Shown here in pieces: positions 50,961 to 58,778 of a DNA stretch of 64,000 bases. The translations under genes and the position numbers were made by a program. This DNA is from Hymenobacter canadensis (lineage in GTDB: Bacteria > Bacteroidota > Bacteroidia > Cytophagales > Hymenobacteraceae), in NCBI RefSeq assembly GCF_027359925.1, contig NZ_CP114767.1:62001-126000 (forward strand), in the 5' to 3' direction. Each line of letters begins with the position of its first letter. Position 1 is the first letter of the stretch. The notes beneath the pieces are model-generated. The model saw only the letters and a program-made list of their open reading frames with translations. It was not told where the DNA came from and did no database searches.

Positions 50961-51863
50961 ATGCCTAACTCGTTGCCCAAGCCCTATCCCTGGTACTACC
51001 GCCCCCTAAACTGGTTGTTGCGCGGCCTCGCGCACCTGCCATTGCCCGTCCTCTACGTGCTGGCCGATGGCATCTATCTGCTGCTGGCCTACGTGGTGCG
51101 CTACCGGCAGCAAGTGGTGCTCGTTAACCTGCGAAATTCCTTTCATGATAAGTCTGAAGCAGAAATCCAGCGCATTACAAAGGGATTCTACCGGCACTTT
51201 GCGGAGGTGATGGTGGAAACGCTGAAATTGGCGGTGATGCCAGCCGCCGAGTTGAAGAAGCGGGTGTGGTTCAGTAACCCGGAGGTGATGGAGCGCCATT
51301 TCGCGCAGGGCCGTACGGTGTTGGGTCTGTCGTCGCACTCCAGCAACTGGGAATGGGTGCTGACGTCCGGAGCTGTGTGGTTGTCGGCGCACGCCGATGG
51401 CGTATATAAGCCGCTGAGCAATCCGTTCTTCGAAAGCTTTATGCACCAGCTACGCACCCGCACCGGCGCCGGCCTGATTCCGATGCGCGACACCCTGCGG
51501 GATATGCTGCAGCGCCGCGGCGAAACCCGGGTGGTAAGCCTGCTCTCCGACCAGGCCGCCGGCCCCGAAGACCGGCCCTACTGGACTGAATTCATGCACC
51601 AGGATTCCGGCTTCTACACCAGCGCCGACCGGCTGGCCGACCGCTTCCATTGCCCGGTGGTGTACGTGAGCATCCGCCGGCTGCGCCGCGGCTACTACCA
51701 GATCATCCTCACGGAGCTCTACGATGGTGATGCGCCGTTGCCCGCCAACGAATTTCCCATCACGGAGGCGTTTGTGCGCCAACTGGAGCAGGATATCCAC
51801 GCCTTCCCCACCGACTACCTCTGGACGCACCGCCGCTGGAAACACAAGAGAGAAGCGAGATAA
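50961..51863 (+). CDS. Lipid A-type acyltransferase (LpxL/HtrB-like)
   Basis: Inner-membrane-associated acyltransferase of 300 residues that adds fatty acyl groups to the lipid A or a related lipid. It has the HX4E catalytic motif in SSHSSNWEW, the upstream helix KGFYRHFAEVMVETLKLAVM, and a hydrophobic N-terminus (LAHLPLPVLYVLADGIYLLL). The gene may be co-transcribed with the upstream secreted protein (9-base gap). Its stop is in the left arm of palindrome K. In Bacteroidetes such homologs may act on other lipids. Confidence 0.85.
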   Translation: MPNSLPKPYPWYYRPLNWLLRGLAHLPLPVLYVLADGIYLLLAYVVRYRQQVVLVNLRNSFHDKSEAEIQRITKGFYRHFAEVMVETLKLAVMPAAELKKRVWFSNPEVMERHFAQGRTVLGLSSHSSNWEWVLTSGAVWLSAHADGVYKPLSNPFFESFMHQLRTRTGAGLIPMRDTLRDMLQRRGETRVVSLLSDQAAGPEDRPYWTEFMHQDSGFYTSADRLADRFHCPVVYVSIRRLRRGYYQIILTELYDGDAPLPANEFPITEAFVRQLEQDIHAFPTDYLWTHRRWKHKREAR

Positions 51864-51940
51864 TAGCAGTGAGAGGTGAGGCTTTCGTTCTGGCAACGCG
51901 CCATTTGAACGAAAGTCTCACCTCTCACTGCTATTATCTC
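51857..51940. repeat. Palindrome K between acyltransferase and Sua5 genes
   Basis: Arms 51857-51890 and 51907-51940, 34 bases with about two differences, made of GTGAGAGGTGAG-type units; spacer 16 bases. Convergent genes; the acyltransferase stop (51861-51863) is inside the left arm, and the sua5 stop (51952) is 12 bases past the right arm. Confidence 0.88.
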
Positions 51941-51951
51941 ACTTCTAAATC

Positions 51952-52584
51952 TTACAGATACTGCTCAATGTCGCCGGCGCCCTGGCGTACCAGGTCGAAG
52001 TCGTCGTTGGTGCAGTCGATGATGGTGCTGGGCACGTTGTTGCCGAAGCCTCCGTCGATAACCAAGTCAACCAGCGCGCGGTATTTCTCGAAAATCAGGT
52101 CGGGGTCGGTTACGTACTCGTCGAGCGTGTTTTCGTCTTCCCGCACCGAGGTGCTCATGATGGGGTTGCCAAGCTCCCGCACAAGCTGAATGATGATCTG
52201 GCTGTCGGGCACGCGGATGCCGACAGTTTTACGCTGCTTGCCGCCCTGGCGCGGCACCTTGGAGCTGGCCTCAAAAATGAACGTGAACGGCCCGGGCAGG
52301 GCGCGCTTAATCACCTTATAGGTGGGCGTGGTGATACCGTGGGCATAGTCGCTGATGTGCGACAAATCGGCGCAGATAAAGCTGAGCATGGCCTTCTCGG
52401 GGTTCAGGCCCTTGATGCGGCAGAGCTTGTCAACGGCCTTCGCATTGTGAATATCGCACCCAATGCCATACACCGTGTCCGTCGGATAAATAATGATACC
52501 CCCACGGCGTAGCACATCTACTACCTGCTGGATACGGTTCTGGGGCGGATTTTCGGGGTGAATGCGGAGCAGCGTAGCGGCCAT
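51952..52584 (-). CDS. L-threonylcarbamoyladenylate synthase family (Sua5/YciO/YrdC)
   Basis: 210 residues. Makes the threonylcarbamoyl-AMP used for t6A37 in tRNA if it is a true Sua5/TsaC; YciO-type members may have other substrates. Motifs: GGIIIYPTDTVYGIGCDIHN, RIKGLNPEKAMLSFICAD, ALPGPFTFIFEASSKVP, and a terminal VVDGGFGNNVPSTIID-like strand. The KxR/SxN active pattern (KTVGIRVPDS, STSVREDEN) is YciO-like. ATG at 52584 gives MAATLLRIHPENPPQN. The longer frame is not supported. Confidence 0.85.
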   Translation of the reverse strand: MAATLLRIHPENPPQNRIQQVVDVLRRGGIIIYPTDTVYGIGCDIHNAKAVDKLCRIKGLNPEKAMLSFICADLSHISDYAHGITTPTYKVIKRALPGPFTFIFEASSKVPRQGGKQRKTVGIRVPDSQIIIQLVRELGNPIMSTSVREDENTLDEYVTDPDLIFEKYRALVDLVIDGGFGNNVPSTIIDCTNDDFDLVRQGAGDIEQYL

Positions 52585-52750
52585 AGCAAGACGAGGGATG
52601 AAGTGAGAAAACGGCCGACGCCCCCAAAGTGGCGTCGAAGCGGGCAAGGTAGCCCTTGTAACAGACAACTGCCAACCTGTTCGTGCTTTTTGCGCCGCAG
52701 GTTACACCGGACGGTCAAAAGAGTCCCGCAGCGCCGCTTGAGCGTACAAA

Positions 52751-52781
52751 AAAAGGCTCCGGCACAATGCCGGAGCCTTTT
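52751..52781 (-). terminator. Terminator of the T9SS protein gene at 52808
   Basis: AAAAGGCTCCGGCA and complement with a 3-base loop; a run of A at 52748-52754 gives U on the minus transcript. Confidence 0.88.
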
Positions 52782-52807
52782 CGTGGGTGGCCGATGGGGC
52801 CGGATCC

Positions 52808-54628
52808 TTATTGCTTTACGAAACGGCGGGTAGCCGAGCCATCCTGGGTGGTGAGGCGCACGCCGTACACGCCAGCGGGCAGCGAAGCCACGTTCAGCGG
52901 CGTCAGGTCGTTGGCCGCCGTGGTGCGGCTTACTACCTGGCCGAGCGAGTTCATGATTTCCACCTGCGCACCGCGGGCACCAGCAACGCGGAGCGTGAGT
53001 TGGCTGGTAGCGGGGTTTGGGTACAGGGCGAGGCTCTTAGCGAAGGCTGGCTCAGCAGCGGACTGCACAAAAGCCAGATCCGAGTAGCGGCGCGGCACGA
53101 TCTGGTAGCCAGCATCGTAAGGCGAGGTGTTGTCGAACTGTCCGCCGATGCCGGTGAGCAGGAACGGCGTGGTAGGCGCAGGCTTACCGGCGAAGTCGGA
53201 GTTAGCGGGAACGCGCATCAGGTACATCACACCAGCGGCCGTCATCACGTCCACGTTGTAGGCCGTGGCGGCACCCGTCCACTGGGCGGGCGTCATGAGG
53301 GTAACAGGCGTCGCAATGGCAATCAGCTCCGACTCTTCATTCTCAGTGAGAGCCCCCACTACAGCGCGCGGGAGGTAGGTGCGGCGGGCACGGCCCAGGG
53401 GCGTAATGCCGGTCATCGTAATCTGGCTCAGGCCGTTGAACTGGCCCAGCGTGCCGGTAACCAGCACGGAGTCACCTTCCGCCAGCACGTTGGTGCCGAT
53501 GGCCGCCGAAGCAAACAGGCCAATGCCGCCGGTGTTGTCGAGGAGGGAGAACTGGTAGCCAGCCGTACGCTGGTTTACGCCATACACTGTGCCGCGGGCC
53601 GACACCACCTGCGTGGCCTGGGTAGGCACACCGTTGGCGTCGTTTACGGTCAGGGCCGCAACCGTCGAAACGGTGGGGCCGGTAGGTGTGTCGTTGTCGG
53701 TGATGGTAACGGTATAGCTGTCGGCCGATACCGTAGCCGAACCGGCAGGCAGGGCGTTCTGCAGCTTCAGAATCACCGTTTCGCTGGATTCCGCCACGGC
53801 GTCGTCCACGATGGTGAGCGTGGCGTTCTGGGCGGCGGTGCTGTTGGCCGGGAACGTGAGGGTCTGGGTGGTGTAGGTGTAGTCGGCGGGCGAGGTGGCG
53901 GTGCCGGCCGGAGTGGCCAGTACCACCTGCACCGTGACGGCCTGCGCGCTGGCGGCGCTCAGGCGCACCGGAATCTGCACCACACCCACGTTCTCGGCTA
54001 CGGTAGCTGCGGCTGCGCCGAACTCAATAGCAGGCGTGGTAGTGCCGCTGGTGGCGCTAACCAGCCCGTAGGTACGAACATTGTCTACGCGCCACGAGCC
54101 GGCTACTGCCTCGGAATTGTAGCCGTAAATCCGGAACTCCACGGCTCCGGTGCGGGCCGCAAAGCTGGCAGGCAGCGCCACCTTCTTGTTGGTGCGCGTG
54201 TTGGTGTCGTCGGGTACGTTTACCGTTATCAGATCAGTGGCGAAGTTATCGACGCTGGAGCGCACCGACCAGTCGCGGACGCCGGTGCCGGAACGGCGCT
54301 CATCCAGCACCAGGCTGTCAAGGCGCACCTGGAAGCCCGAGGCGGGCTGCACCGTGAAAGCGAAGTAATCGGTGGCATCCAGCGCGGCCATCGACCAACC
54401 GGTAGCCGAGAAAGCACCACCACCAGCAGATGCTGTAATACCAGCACCACGGCTCATCGGGCTGAAAGAAGCATTGATAGGCTGGGCATCAGCTGGGAAC
54501 GTGGGTTCGTCGCCGATGGCGTTGGTGAAGCTGTAAGTGGCTAGCTGAGCCTGGGCACTGGTGCCAAACAGGCCCAGCGCGGCCAGAAGGGCCAGCCGCT
54601 GCCACCGCGAAGAGTAGGAGTGTTGCAT
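52808..54628 (-). CDS. Secreted multidomain protein with Calx-beta and T9SS sorting domains
   Basis: 606 residues from ATG 54628. Signal peptide LALLAALGLFGTSAQAQ. Residues about 30-190 look like a beta-sandwich (RLDSLVLDERRSGTGVRDWS, VEFRIYGYNSEAVAGSWRVD). About 205-310 is a Calx-beta-like domain (ATVAENVGVVQIPVRLSA; TITDND). About 320-510 resembles an OB-fold (VVSARGTVYGVNQRTAGYQF, GDSVLVTGTLGQFNGLSQIT). The C-terminal 80 residues are a T9SS type A domain: LYPNPATSQLTLRV and ASLPAGVYGVRLTTQDGSAT. Predicted to cross the outer membrane through the type IX machine; function unknown, possibly adhesion or nuclease-like binding. Confidence 0.85.
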   Translation of the reverse strand: MQHSYSSRWQRLALLAALGLFGTSAQAQLATYSFTNAIGDEPTFPADAQPINASFSPMSRGAGITASAGGGAFSATGWSMAALDATDYFAFTVQPASGFQVRLDSLVLDERRSGTGVRDWSVRSSVDNFATDLITVNVPDDTNTRTNKKVALPASFAARTGAVEFRIYGYNSEAVAGSWRVDNVRTYGLVSATSGTTTPAIEFGAAAATVAENVGVVQIPVRLSAASAQAVTVQVVLATPAGTATSPADYTYTTQTLTFPANSTAAQNATLTIVDDAVAESSETVILKLQNALPAGSATVSADSYTVTITDNDTPTGPTVSTVAALTVNDANGVPTQATQVVSARGTVYGVNQRTAGYQFSLLDNTGGIGLFASAAIGTNVLAEGDSVLVTGTLGQFNGLSQITMTGITPLGRARRTYLPRAVVGALTENEESELIAIATPVTLMTPAQWTGAATAYNVDVMTAAGVMYLMRVPANSDFAGKPAPTTPFLLTGIGGQFDNTSPYDAGYQIVPRRYSDLAFVQSAAEPAFAKSLALYPNPATSQLTLRVAGARGAQVEIMNSLGQVVSRTTAANDLTPLNVASLPAGVYGVRLTTQDGSATRRFVKQ

Positions 54629-54754
54629 GGGGAAACGAGGGTAAGGAAGAAGAATGTAAACAGGTGTATTGCAGGTAAGGACGCAAACCCGGGCCAAAGG
54701 TTGGCTCCGGAGCAGAGCAAACAAGCCCAAGCTACGGCACTACCGGATTCCGCG

Positions 54755-54762
54755 TACTTTTG
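54755..54762 (+). promoter_or_regulatory. -7 box of mltG (TACTTTTG)
   Basis: TACTTTTG 86 bases upstream of the mltG ATG. Consensus fit; no -33 TTG evident. Confidence 0.45.
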
Positions 54763-54848
54763 AACCATAAAACTACTCCAAACGGCTTCTCCCGCCAATC
54801 CGCCCTGCGGAACTTCATACTCCGGTAATCTGACCACCCTCCTTCCCG

Positions 54849-55919
54849 ATGGCCAAACCCCGCATCGACTACAAAGCCAACGCACTGAAACGCCGCAACC
54901 GGTTCGCCTACATCACCGGTATTTCGGGCCTGATTCTGATTACGTTTTCCTACTATTTCTACCAGGTTTTCTTTACGCCGAACGTAGAAACCAAAACGCC
55001 CACCTACGTGCTGGTGCGCCGCGGCCAGACTGCAAAGTCGGTGCTGGATTCAGTGGAAGCTACCGGCGCCATCGTGGACAAGCTCAGTCTGCGCTTCGTG
55101 GCCAAGGTGATGAAGTACGAGAAGCTGGTGAAGCCCGGCCGCTACGAGCTCAAAAACGGCTACACCAACCGCGAGCTGATCAACGCGCTGCGCACCGGCC
55201 GCCAGTCGCCGCTCAAGCTCACGTTTCAGAACATCCGGCTGCGCGAAGACCTGGCTCAGAAGCTCAACACGGCCATCGATGCCCGACCCGGCCAGTTCGA
55301 CAGCCTGCTTAGCAGCCCTAGCTACACCAAAAGCCTGGGCTTCGACACCACGAGCATCCTGACGATGTTCATCCCGAACACCTACGAGCTGTACTGGAAC
55401 TCCACGCCCGACAACCTCATGCAGCGCATGAAAAAGGAGTACGAGAAGTTCTGGACGCCTGCCCGCGACGCCAAGCGCCAGAAAATGAACCTGAGCCGCG
55501 CCGAAGTCAGCACCCTGGCCAGCATCGTGGAGGCTGAGCAGCAGCAGCATGCCGATGAGCGCCCGCGCGTGGCGGGCGTGTACCTCAACCGCCTGCGCCG
55601 CGGCATGAAGCTGCAGGCCGACCCGACGGTGGTGTACGCCAACCGGGATTTCACCATCAAGCGGGTGCTGAACGTGCACCTTACCAAAGACTCGCCCTAC
55701 AACACCTACAAGTACGCCGGCCTGCCGCCCGGCCCCATCAACCTGCCCAGCATTGCCAGCATCGACGCCGTGCTGAACCCCGAAAGCCACGACTACCTCT
55801 ACTTCTGCGCCAAGGAAGACTTCAGCGGCTACCACGCCTTTGCCCGCAATGAGCAGGAGCACCTCGTAAACGCCCGCCGCTACCAGGCCGCCCTCACGCG
55901 AAGCGGCATTATGAAGTAA
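54849..55919 (+). CDS. mltG: Endolytic transglycosylase MltG
   Basis: Cleaves nascent peptidoglycan strands to end chain growth. 356 residues with a membrane segment at about 20-42 (FAYITGISGLILITFSYYFY), a LysM-like region (VLVRRGQTAKSVLDSVEATG), and the catalytic YceG core with Glu in STLASIVEAEQQQHADERPR followed by VAGVYLNRLRRGMKLQADPT and YNTYKYAGLPPGPINLPS. Length is typical. Its stop TAA (55917-55919) is in the first bases of palindrome L. Confidence 0.93.
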   Translation: MAKPRIDYKANALKRRNRFAYITGISGLILITFSYYFYQVFFTPNVETKTPTYVLVRRGQTAKSVLDSVEATGAIVDKLSLRFVAKVMKYEKLVKPGRYELKNGYTNRELINALRTGRQSPLKLTFQNIRLREDLAQKLNTAIDARPGQFDSLLSSPSYTKSLGFDTTSILTMFIPNTYELYWNSTPDNLMQRMKKEYEKFWTPARDAKRQKMNLSRAEVSTLASIVEAEQQQHADERPRVAGVYLNRLRRGMKLQADPTVVYANRDFTIKRVLNVHLTKDSPYNTYKYAGLPPGPINLPSIASIDAVLNPESHDYLYFCAKEDFSGYHAFARNEQEHLVNARRYQAALTRSGIMK

Positions 55920-56012
55920 CACCAAGCTCCAGCTTGGTGAGCTGCGTGCTGACTTCCGCGCCAGTGCAACTCACATCGTTCAACGATTCACCAAGCAGGA
56001 GCTTGGTGTTAC
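55916..56012. repeat. Palindrome L (GTAACACCAAGCTCC arms) between mltG and thioesterase
   Basis: Arms 55916-55940 and 55988-56012, 25 bases with one difference, each itself containing a smaller CCAAGCT/AGCTTGG palindrome. Left arm begins at the mltG stop; right arm ends 10 bases before the thioesterase ATG. Confidence 0.88.
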
Positions 56013-56022
56013 ATCCAAACCA

Positions 56023-56511
56023 ATGTACTCTTCCGACACCCAGATCCGCGTGCGGTACGCCGAAACCGACCAGATGGGCTACGTGTACCACGGCAACTAC
56101 GCGGCGTACTTCGAGGTGTGCCGCACCGAAGCCTTCCGGCAGCTGGGCATCAGCTACAAAGACCTGGAGGCCGAAGGCGTCGGGATGCCGGTGGGCGAAA
56201 TCCGCACCCGCTTCCGCCGCCCCGCCCGCTACGACGACCTGCTCACAGTGCGCCTGCTGCTCAAGCAACCCGCCGAAGGCTCACGGGTGCTGTTCGAGTA
56301 TGAAATCTATAACGAGGCCCAGGAACTGCTCACCGAAGGCCACACCCTGATGGTGTTCGTAAACATGAGCACCGGCCGCCCCGTCCCCATTCCGCCGCAC
56401 ATTCAGCAGAAGCTGTCGGGCTATTTCACCGACGACGAAGCCGGCAGCCCGCTCACGCCGCCCAAAGCCCCCGTAGATGCCCCCGCGCCGGCTGCGTTTC
56501 TGAAGAAATAA
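56023..56511 (+). CDS. Acyl-CoA thioesterase, 4-hydroxybenzoyl-CoA thioesterase-like (YbgC/FadM)
   Basis: Hot-dog fold thioesterase, 162 residues. Starts MYSSDTQIRVRYAETDQMGY with the catalytic-Asp/Tyr context RYAETDQMGYVYHGNYAAYF, then FEVCRTEAFRQLGISYKDLE and TEGHTLMVFVNMSTGRPVPI. The C-terminal 25 residues are Pro/Ala-rich and not conserved. In other Bacteroidetes this gene is often near MltG and YihY. Substrate not predicted. Confidence 0.88.
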   Translation: MYSSDTQIRVRYAETDQMGYVYHGNYAAYFEVCRTEAFRQLGISYKDLEAEGVGMPVGEIRTRFRRPARYDDLLTVRLLLKQPAEGSRVLFEYEIYNEAQELLTEGHTLMVFVNMSTGRPVPIPPHIQQKLSGYFTDDEAGSPLTPPKAPVDAPAPAAFLKK

Positions 56512-56525
56512 GGAGCCAAAGGCAC

Positions 56526-56616
56526 GTCATGCTGAGCTTGTCGAAGCATCTCTACCGCTTCGTCTGGATAACAGACCAACGAAGCGGTAGAGATGCTTCG
56601 ACAAGCTCAGCATGAC
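56526..56616. repeat. Palindrome M (GTCAT family), 38-base perfect arms
   Basis: Arms 56526-56563 and 56579-56616 are exact inverted copies over 38 bases, starting GTCATGCTGAGCTTGTCGAA; spacer 15 bases. Starts 14 bases after the thioesterase stop. The ATG in its terminal GCATGAC (56612) opens the YihY reading frame. Confidence 0.95.
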
Positions 56617-56644
56617 AGTTCATTACCAACTCATCTCACCGCAC

Positions 56645-57637
56645 ATGCGCCTGCCCACCCGCCGCTACCACTTGCCTGATGTACGCCGCCGTCGGGCGTA
56701 CCGCAAGGCTATTGTGTTTCTGAAGCGGCTGCGGTTTGCCGGCGGCCGGGCCTCGGTGTATGATGTGGTGGACCGGCTGATGCAAGAAATCCGGCTGGAT
56801 GGTATTGCCAAGCGCGCCTCTTACATGGCGTTCAACTTCACCATTGCCATATTTCCCACCATCATCTTCCTGTTCACGCTCATTCCCTACGTCCCGATTC
56901 CGAACCTGAACCTGGACATTCTGCAGTTCCTCGCCGACCTGATTCCGGGGGAGATGTACCGGGCCATTTCCGGCACCATCGAGGACATCGTGAACATTCC
57001 GCACGGTGGCTTGCTGTCGTTTGGTTTTGCCACGGCGCTGGTGCTCAGCTCCAACGGCATCATGGCCCTGCTCGACGCGTTTGAGAAGAAGTACCCGTCG
57101 TTTAAGAAGCGCACCTACGTGCGTAAGCGGGTCATTGCCACGCTGCTGACGGTGGTGCTGTCGTCGGTGCTGCTGGTGTCGGTGGTGGGTATCTTCTTCG
57201 GTACGTATATCATTGATGCGCTGGTGTTTCACGAAATCGTGCCCGAGCAGTACACCGCCGAGCTGATTACGATCATCAAATACGGCTCGGTGGTGGGGCT
57301 GTTTCTGCTCACCACCTGCCTGGTGTACTACTACGTGCCGCCCGTGCACGACAAGTGGCCGTTTCTGTCGGCCGGGGCCATTGTGGCCACCTTGCTCATC
57401 TTCCTCGTGTCGTTTCTGTTCATCCTCTACGTGAAGATTTTTGATAGCTACAACCACTTCTACGGCTCGGTGGGCACGCTCGTGGGCTTCATGGTGTGGC
57501 TGGATTTCGTGTGTATGACCCTGATTCTGGGCTTCGAAATCAACGTCAGCATTGATGCCGTGACCGGGCGGCTGCGCACCGGCCCTGCCGCCCAGCGCCT
57601 GATGAACCGCCTGCGCAATCAGCAGGCAAAAATTTAG
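56645..57637 (+). CDS. YihY/virulence factor BrkB family membrane protein
   Basis: Inner membrane protein of the YihY family, once mislabelled as RNase BN. 330 residues from the ATG 56645 (MRLPTRRYHLPDVRRRRAYR). An alternative ATG at 56612 lies in palindrome M and adds eleven residues. Six membrane segments follow (for example ASYMAFNFTIAIFPTIIFLF, VIATLLTVVLSSVLLVSVVG, FLVSFLFILYVKIFDSYNHF, GSVGTLVGFMVWLDFVCMTL). The sequence SYNHFYGSVGTLVGFMVWL is a strong family match. Role unknown; possibly a transporter. Confidence 0.87.
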   Translation: MRLPTRRYHLPDVRRRRAYRKAIVFLKRLRFAGGRASVYDVVDRLMQEIRLDGIAKRASYMAFNFTIAIFPTIIFLFTLIPYVPIPNLNLDILQFLADLIPGEMYRAISGTIEDIVNIPHGGLLSFGFATALVLSSNGIMALLDAFEKKYPSFKKRTYVRKRVIATLLTVVLSSVLLVSVVGIFFGTYIIDALVFHEIVPEQYTAELITIIKYGSVVGLFLLTTCLVYYYVPPVHDKWPFLSAGAIVATLLIFLVSFLFILYVKIFDSYNHFYGSVGTLVGFMVWLDFVCMTLILGFEINVSIDAVTGRLRTGPAAQRLMNRLRNQQAKI

Positions 57638-57711
57638 CCCCTGATTATCAGTGGAAACCCGGTAAATGGGTGTCGGCTGACCGGATTTTTGGAAAAATAA
57701 GTGGCCAAAAG

Positions 57712-57742
57712 TTGTGATGCGCAGGATGTGCTGCTACTTTTG
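57712..57742 (+). promoter_or_regulatory. Promoter of tRNA-Ser (TTG, 20 bases, TACTTTTG)
   Basis: TTG at 57712-57714 is followed by exactly 20 bases and TACTTTTG at 57735-57742, matching both elements of the Bacteroidetes sigma factor consensus with correct spacing. It lies about 28 bases upstream of the first tRNA-Ser. Confidence 0.7.
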
Positions 57743-57770
57743 TCGTCCCAAACCACTCAGTTTGGACCCT

Positions 57771-57857
57771 AGAGAGGTGGCAGAGTGGTCGAATGCGACG
57801 GATTCGAAATCCGTTATACCTGCAAGGGTATCGGGGGTTCGAATCCCCCCCTCTCTA
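57771..57857 (+). tRNA. tRNA-Ser (anticodon CGA)
   Basis: 87-base tRNA with a class II (long) variable arm. Acceptor AGAGAGG pairs with CCTCTCT; T8 and G9 follow; anticodon loop TTCGAAA; T arm GGGGGTTCGAATCCCCC. It reads UCG. The discriminator base is A rather than the G usual in bacterial tRNA-Ser. CCA is not encoded. Confidence 0.92.
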
Positions 57858-57941
57858 CTTGGCAAGCTGCCCGCAACCATAGCTCGATTGAGCGAACAGC
57901 TGCGATAAGTCACTGCCTTTTTTTAGTATCGATTGCCTTTT

Positions 57942-58026
57942 AGAGGAGTGGCAGAGTGGTCGATTGCGGCGGTCTTGAAAACCGTTGAGGGTTAAACCTC
58001 CGGGGGTTCGAATCCCTCCTCCTCTG
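57942..58026 (+). tRNA. tRNA-Ser (anticodon TGA)
   Basis: 85-base class II tRNA. Acceptor AGAGGAG pairs with CTCCTCT, anticodon loop CTTGAAA, T arm GGGGGTTCGAATCCCTC (one G-T pair), discriminator G. CCA is not fully encoded. 84 bases after the first tRNA-Ser, followed by a terminator, so both are likely one transcript. Confidence 0.94.
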
Positions 58027-58040
58027 CACAGTGAACTGCA

Positions 58041-58073
58041 AAATCCCCTTAGCTTCTGTAGCTAAGGGGATTT
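58041..58073 (+). terminator. Terminator of the tRNA-Ser pair
   Basis: AAATCCCCTTAGCT and complement with a 5-base loop, then TTTTT. Confidence 0.9.
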
Positions 58074-58151
58074 TTGTTTTCCGGCCAGTAAGCAGCTCCT
58101 TCGCGAGCCGGCAGAAATTAGCCCGGTGAATAAGGCGTACCGGCCTGGCGA

Positions 58152-58307
58152 TTACCAGCCGTAGCGCCACCCGTGGTAGAGCACAAAGCCCACCAGCAGC
58201 GCGAGCAGAATCAGCGCCAGCAGCGTTTCCCGGCTCAGCCGCGGACGGGAGGAGCGCCGGCTGAGCCGGTGGCGGCGGGAGGGGGTGGTAGCGGCGTCCT
58301 TTTCCAT
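58152..58307 (-). CDS. Small single-pass membrane protein
   Basis: A 51-residue frame starting MEKDAATTPSRRHRLSRRSS with a basic, disordered N-terminal half followed by one hydrophobic helix (ETLLALILLALLVGFVLY) and the tail HGWRYGW. The amphipathic composition and a clean start and stop support a real gene. Function is unknown; a role as an inner-membrane peptide is inferred. Runs antisense to no other gene. Confidence 0.55.
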   Translation of the reverse strand: MEKDAATTPSRRHRLSRRSSRPRLSRETLLALILLALLVGFVLYHGWRYGW

Positions 58308-58778
58308 AATAGCGGTGATAGGTTGAGCGACGCAACTACCTACGTAGCAGGTGCTGCCGGCAGATTTGGTAGCCTGCTAGGCGGCGGCTGTAGCCTGGGC
58401 AGGTGGCCGATGGCAACCACCGTAGGCGTCAGAGCGGCACCAGCTTTTGGGTGACAATTGAGTAGAGGCGGTTTCGGGCGGTTGGGGGAGGCTGCCAGCA
58501 GGAACGGCGCGGTATAGGCAGGCCCTACTGCCTGTGGCCAGTAAGAGGCGCGTAACAGAATCGATAGGAATTGGAAGCGAGAAAGGCTGTCAGCTGCCAT
58601 GTGGCTGGCAATCAGGGAGAGAGCTGGCCGGGGGAGCGGTAGGAAAATGACGGTATTGGTTTGGATTGCTGCCATCTGACCTTATCTTACTTCCGCTCTC
58701 TGAGGCCTAATTGCCAGATGAACAGAGCCATCCGACTGATCCGGCTTATTTCCTCTCTTCCACTTTTCAGGTTCCTCC
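58308..58778. other. 471-base gap upstream of the T9SS gene at 58779
   Basis: Contains a possible promoter near 58660-58690 (see that entry) and otherwise no supported gene. A 111-codon minus-strand frame (58340-58675) has poor coding character. Two short CAGGC/GCCTG pairs (58517-58545) form a weak hairpin around a TACTG loop. Confidence 0.4.
58660..58690 (+). promoter_or_regulatory. Possible promoter of the T9SS gene (TTTG, 19 bases, TATCTTAC)
   Basis: TTTG at 58660-58663, 19-base spacer, TATCTTAC at 58683-58690: good -33 and spacing, imperfect -7. It lies 89 bases before the ATG at 58779. Confidence 0.4.

Noticed and set aside
52787..54544. 585-codon + frame over the T9SS gene
   Set aside because: Antisense to a protein with signal peptide and sorting domain; rich in Arg/Gly/His as expected of a shadow.
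58340..58675. 111-codon minus-strand frame in the gap before the T9SS gene
   Set aside because: Pro/Ala/Leu-rich low-quality translation with no export signal or family pattern and it overlaps the probable promoter.
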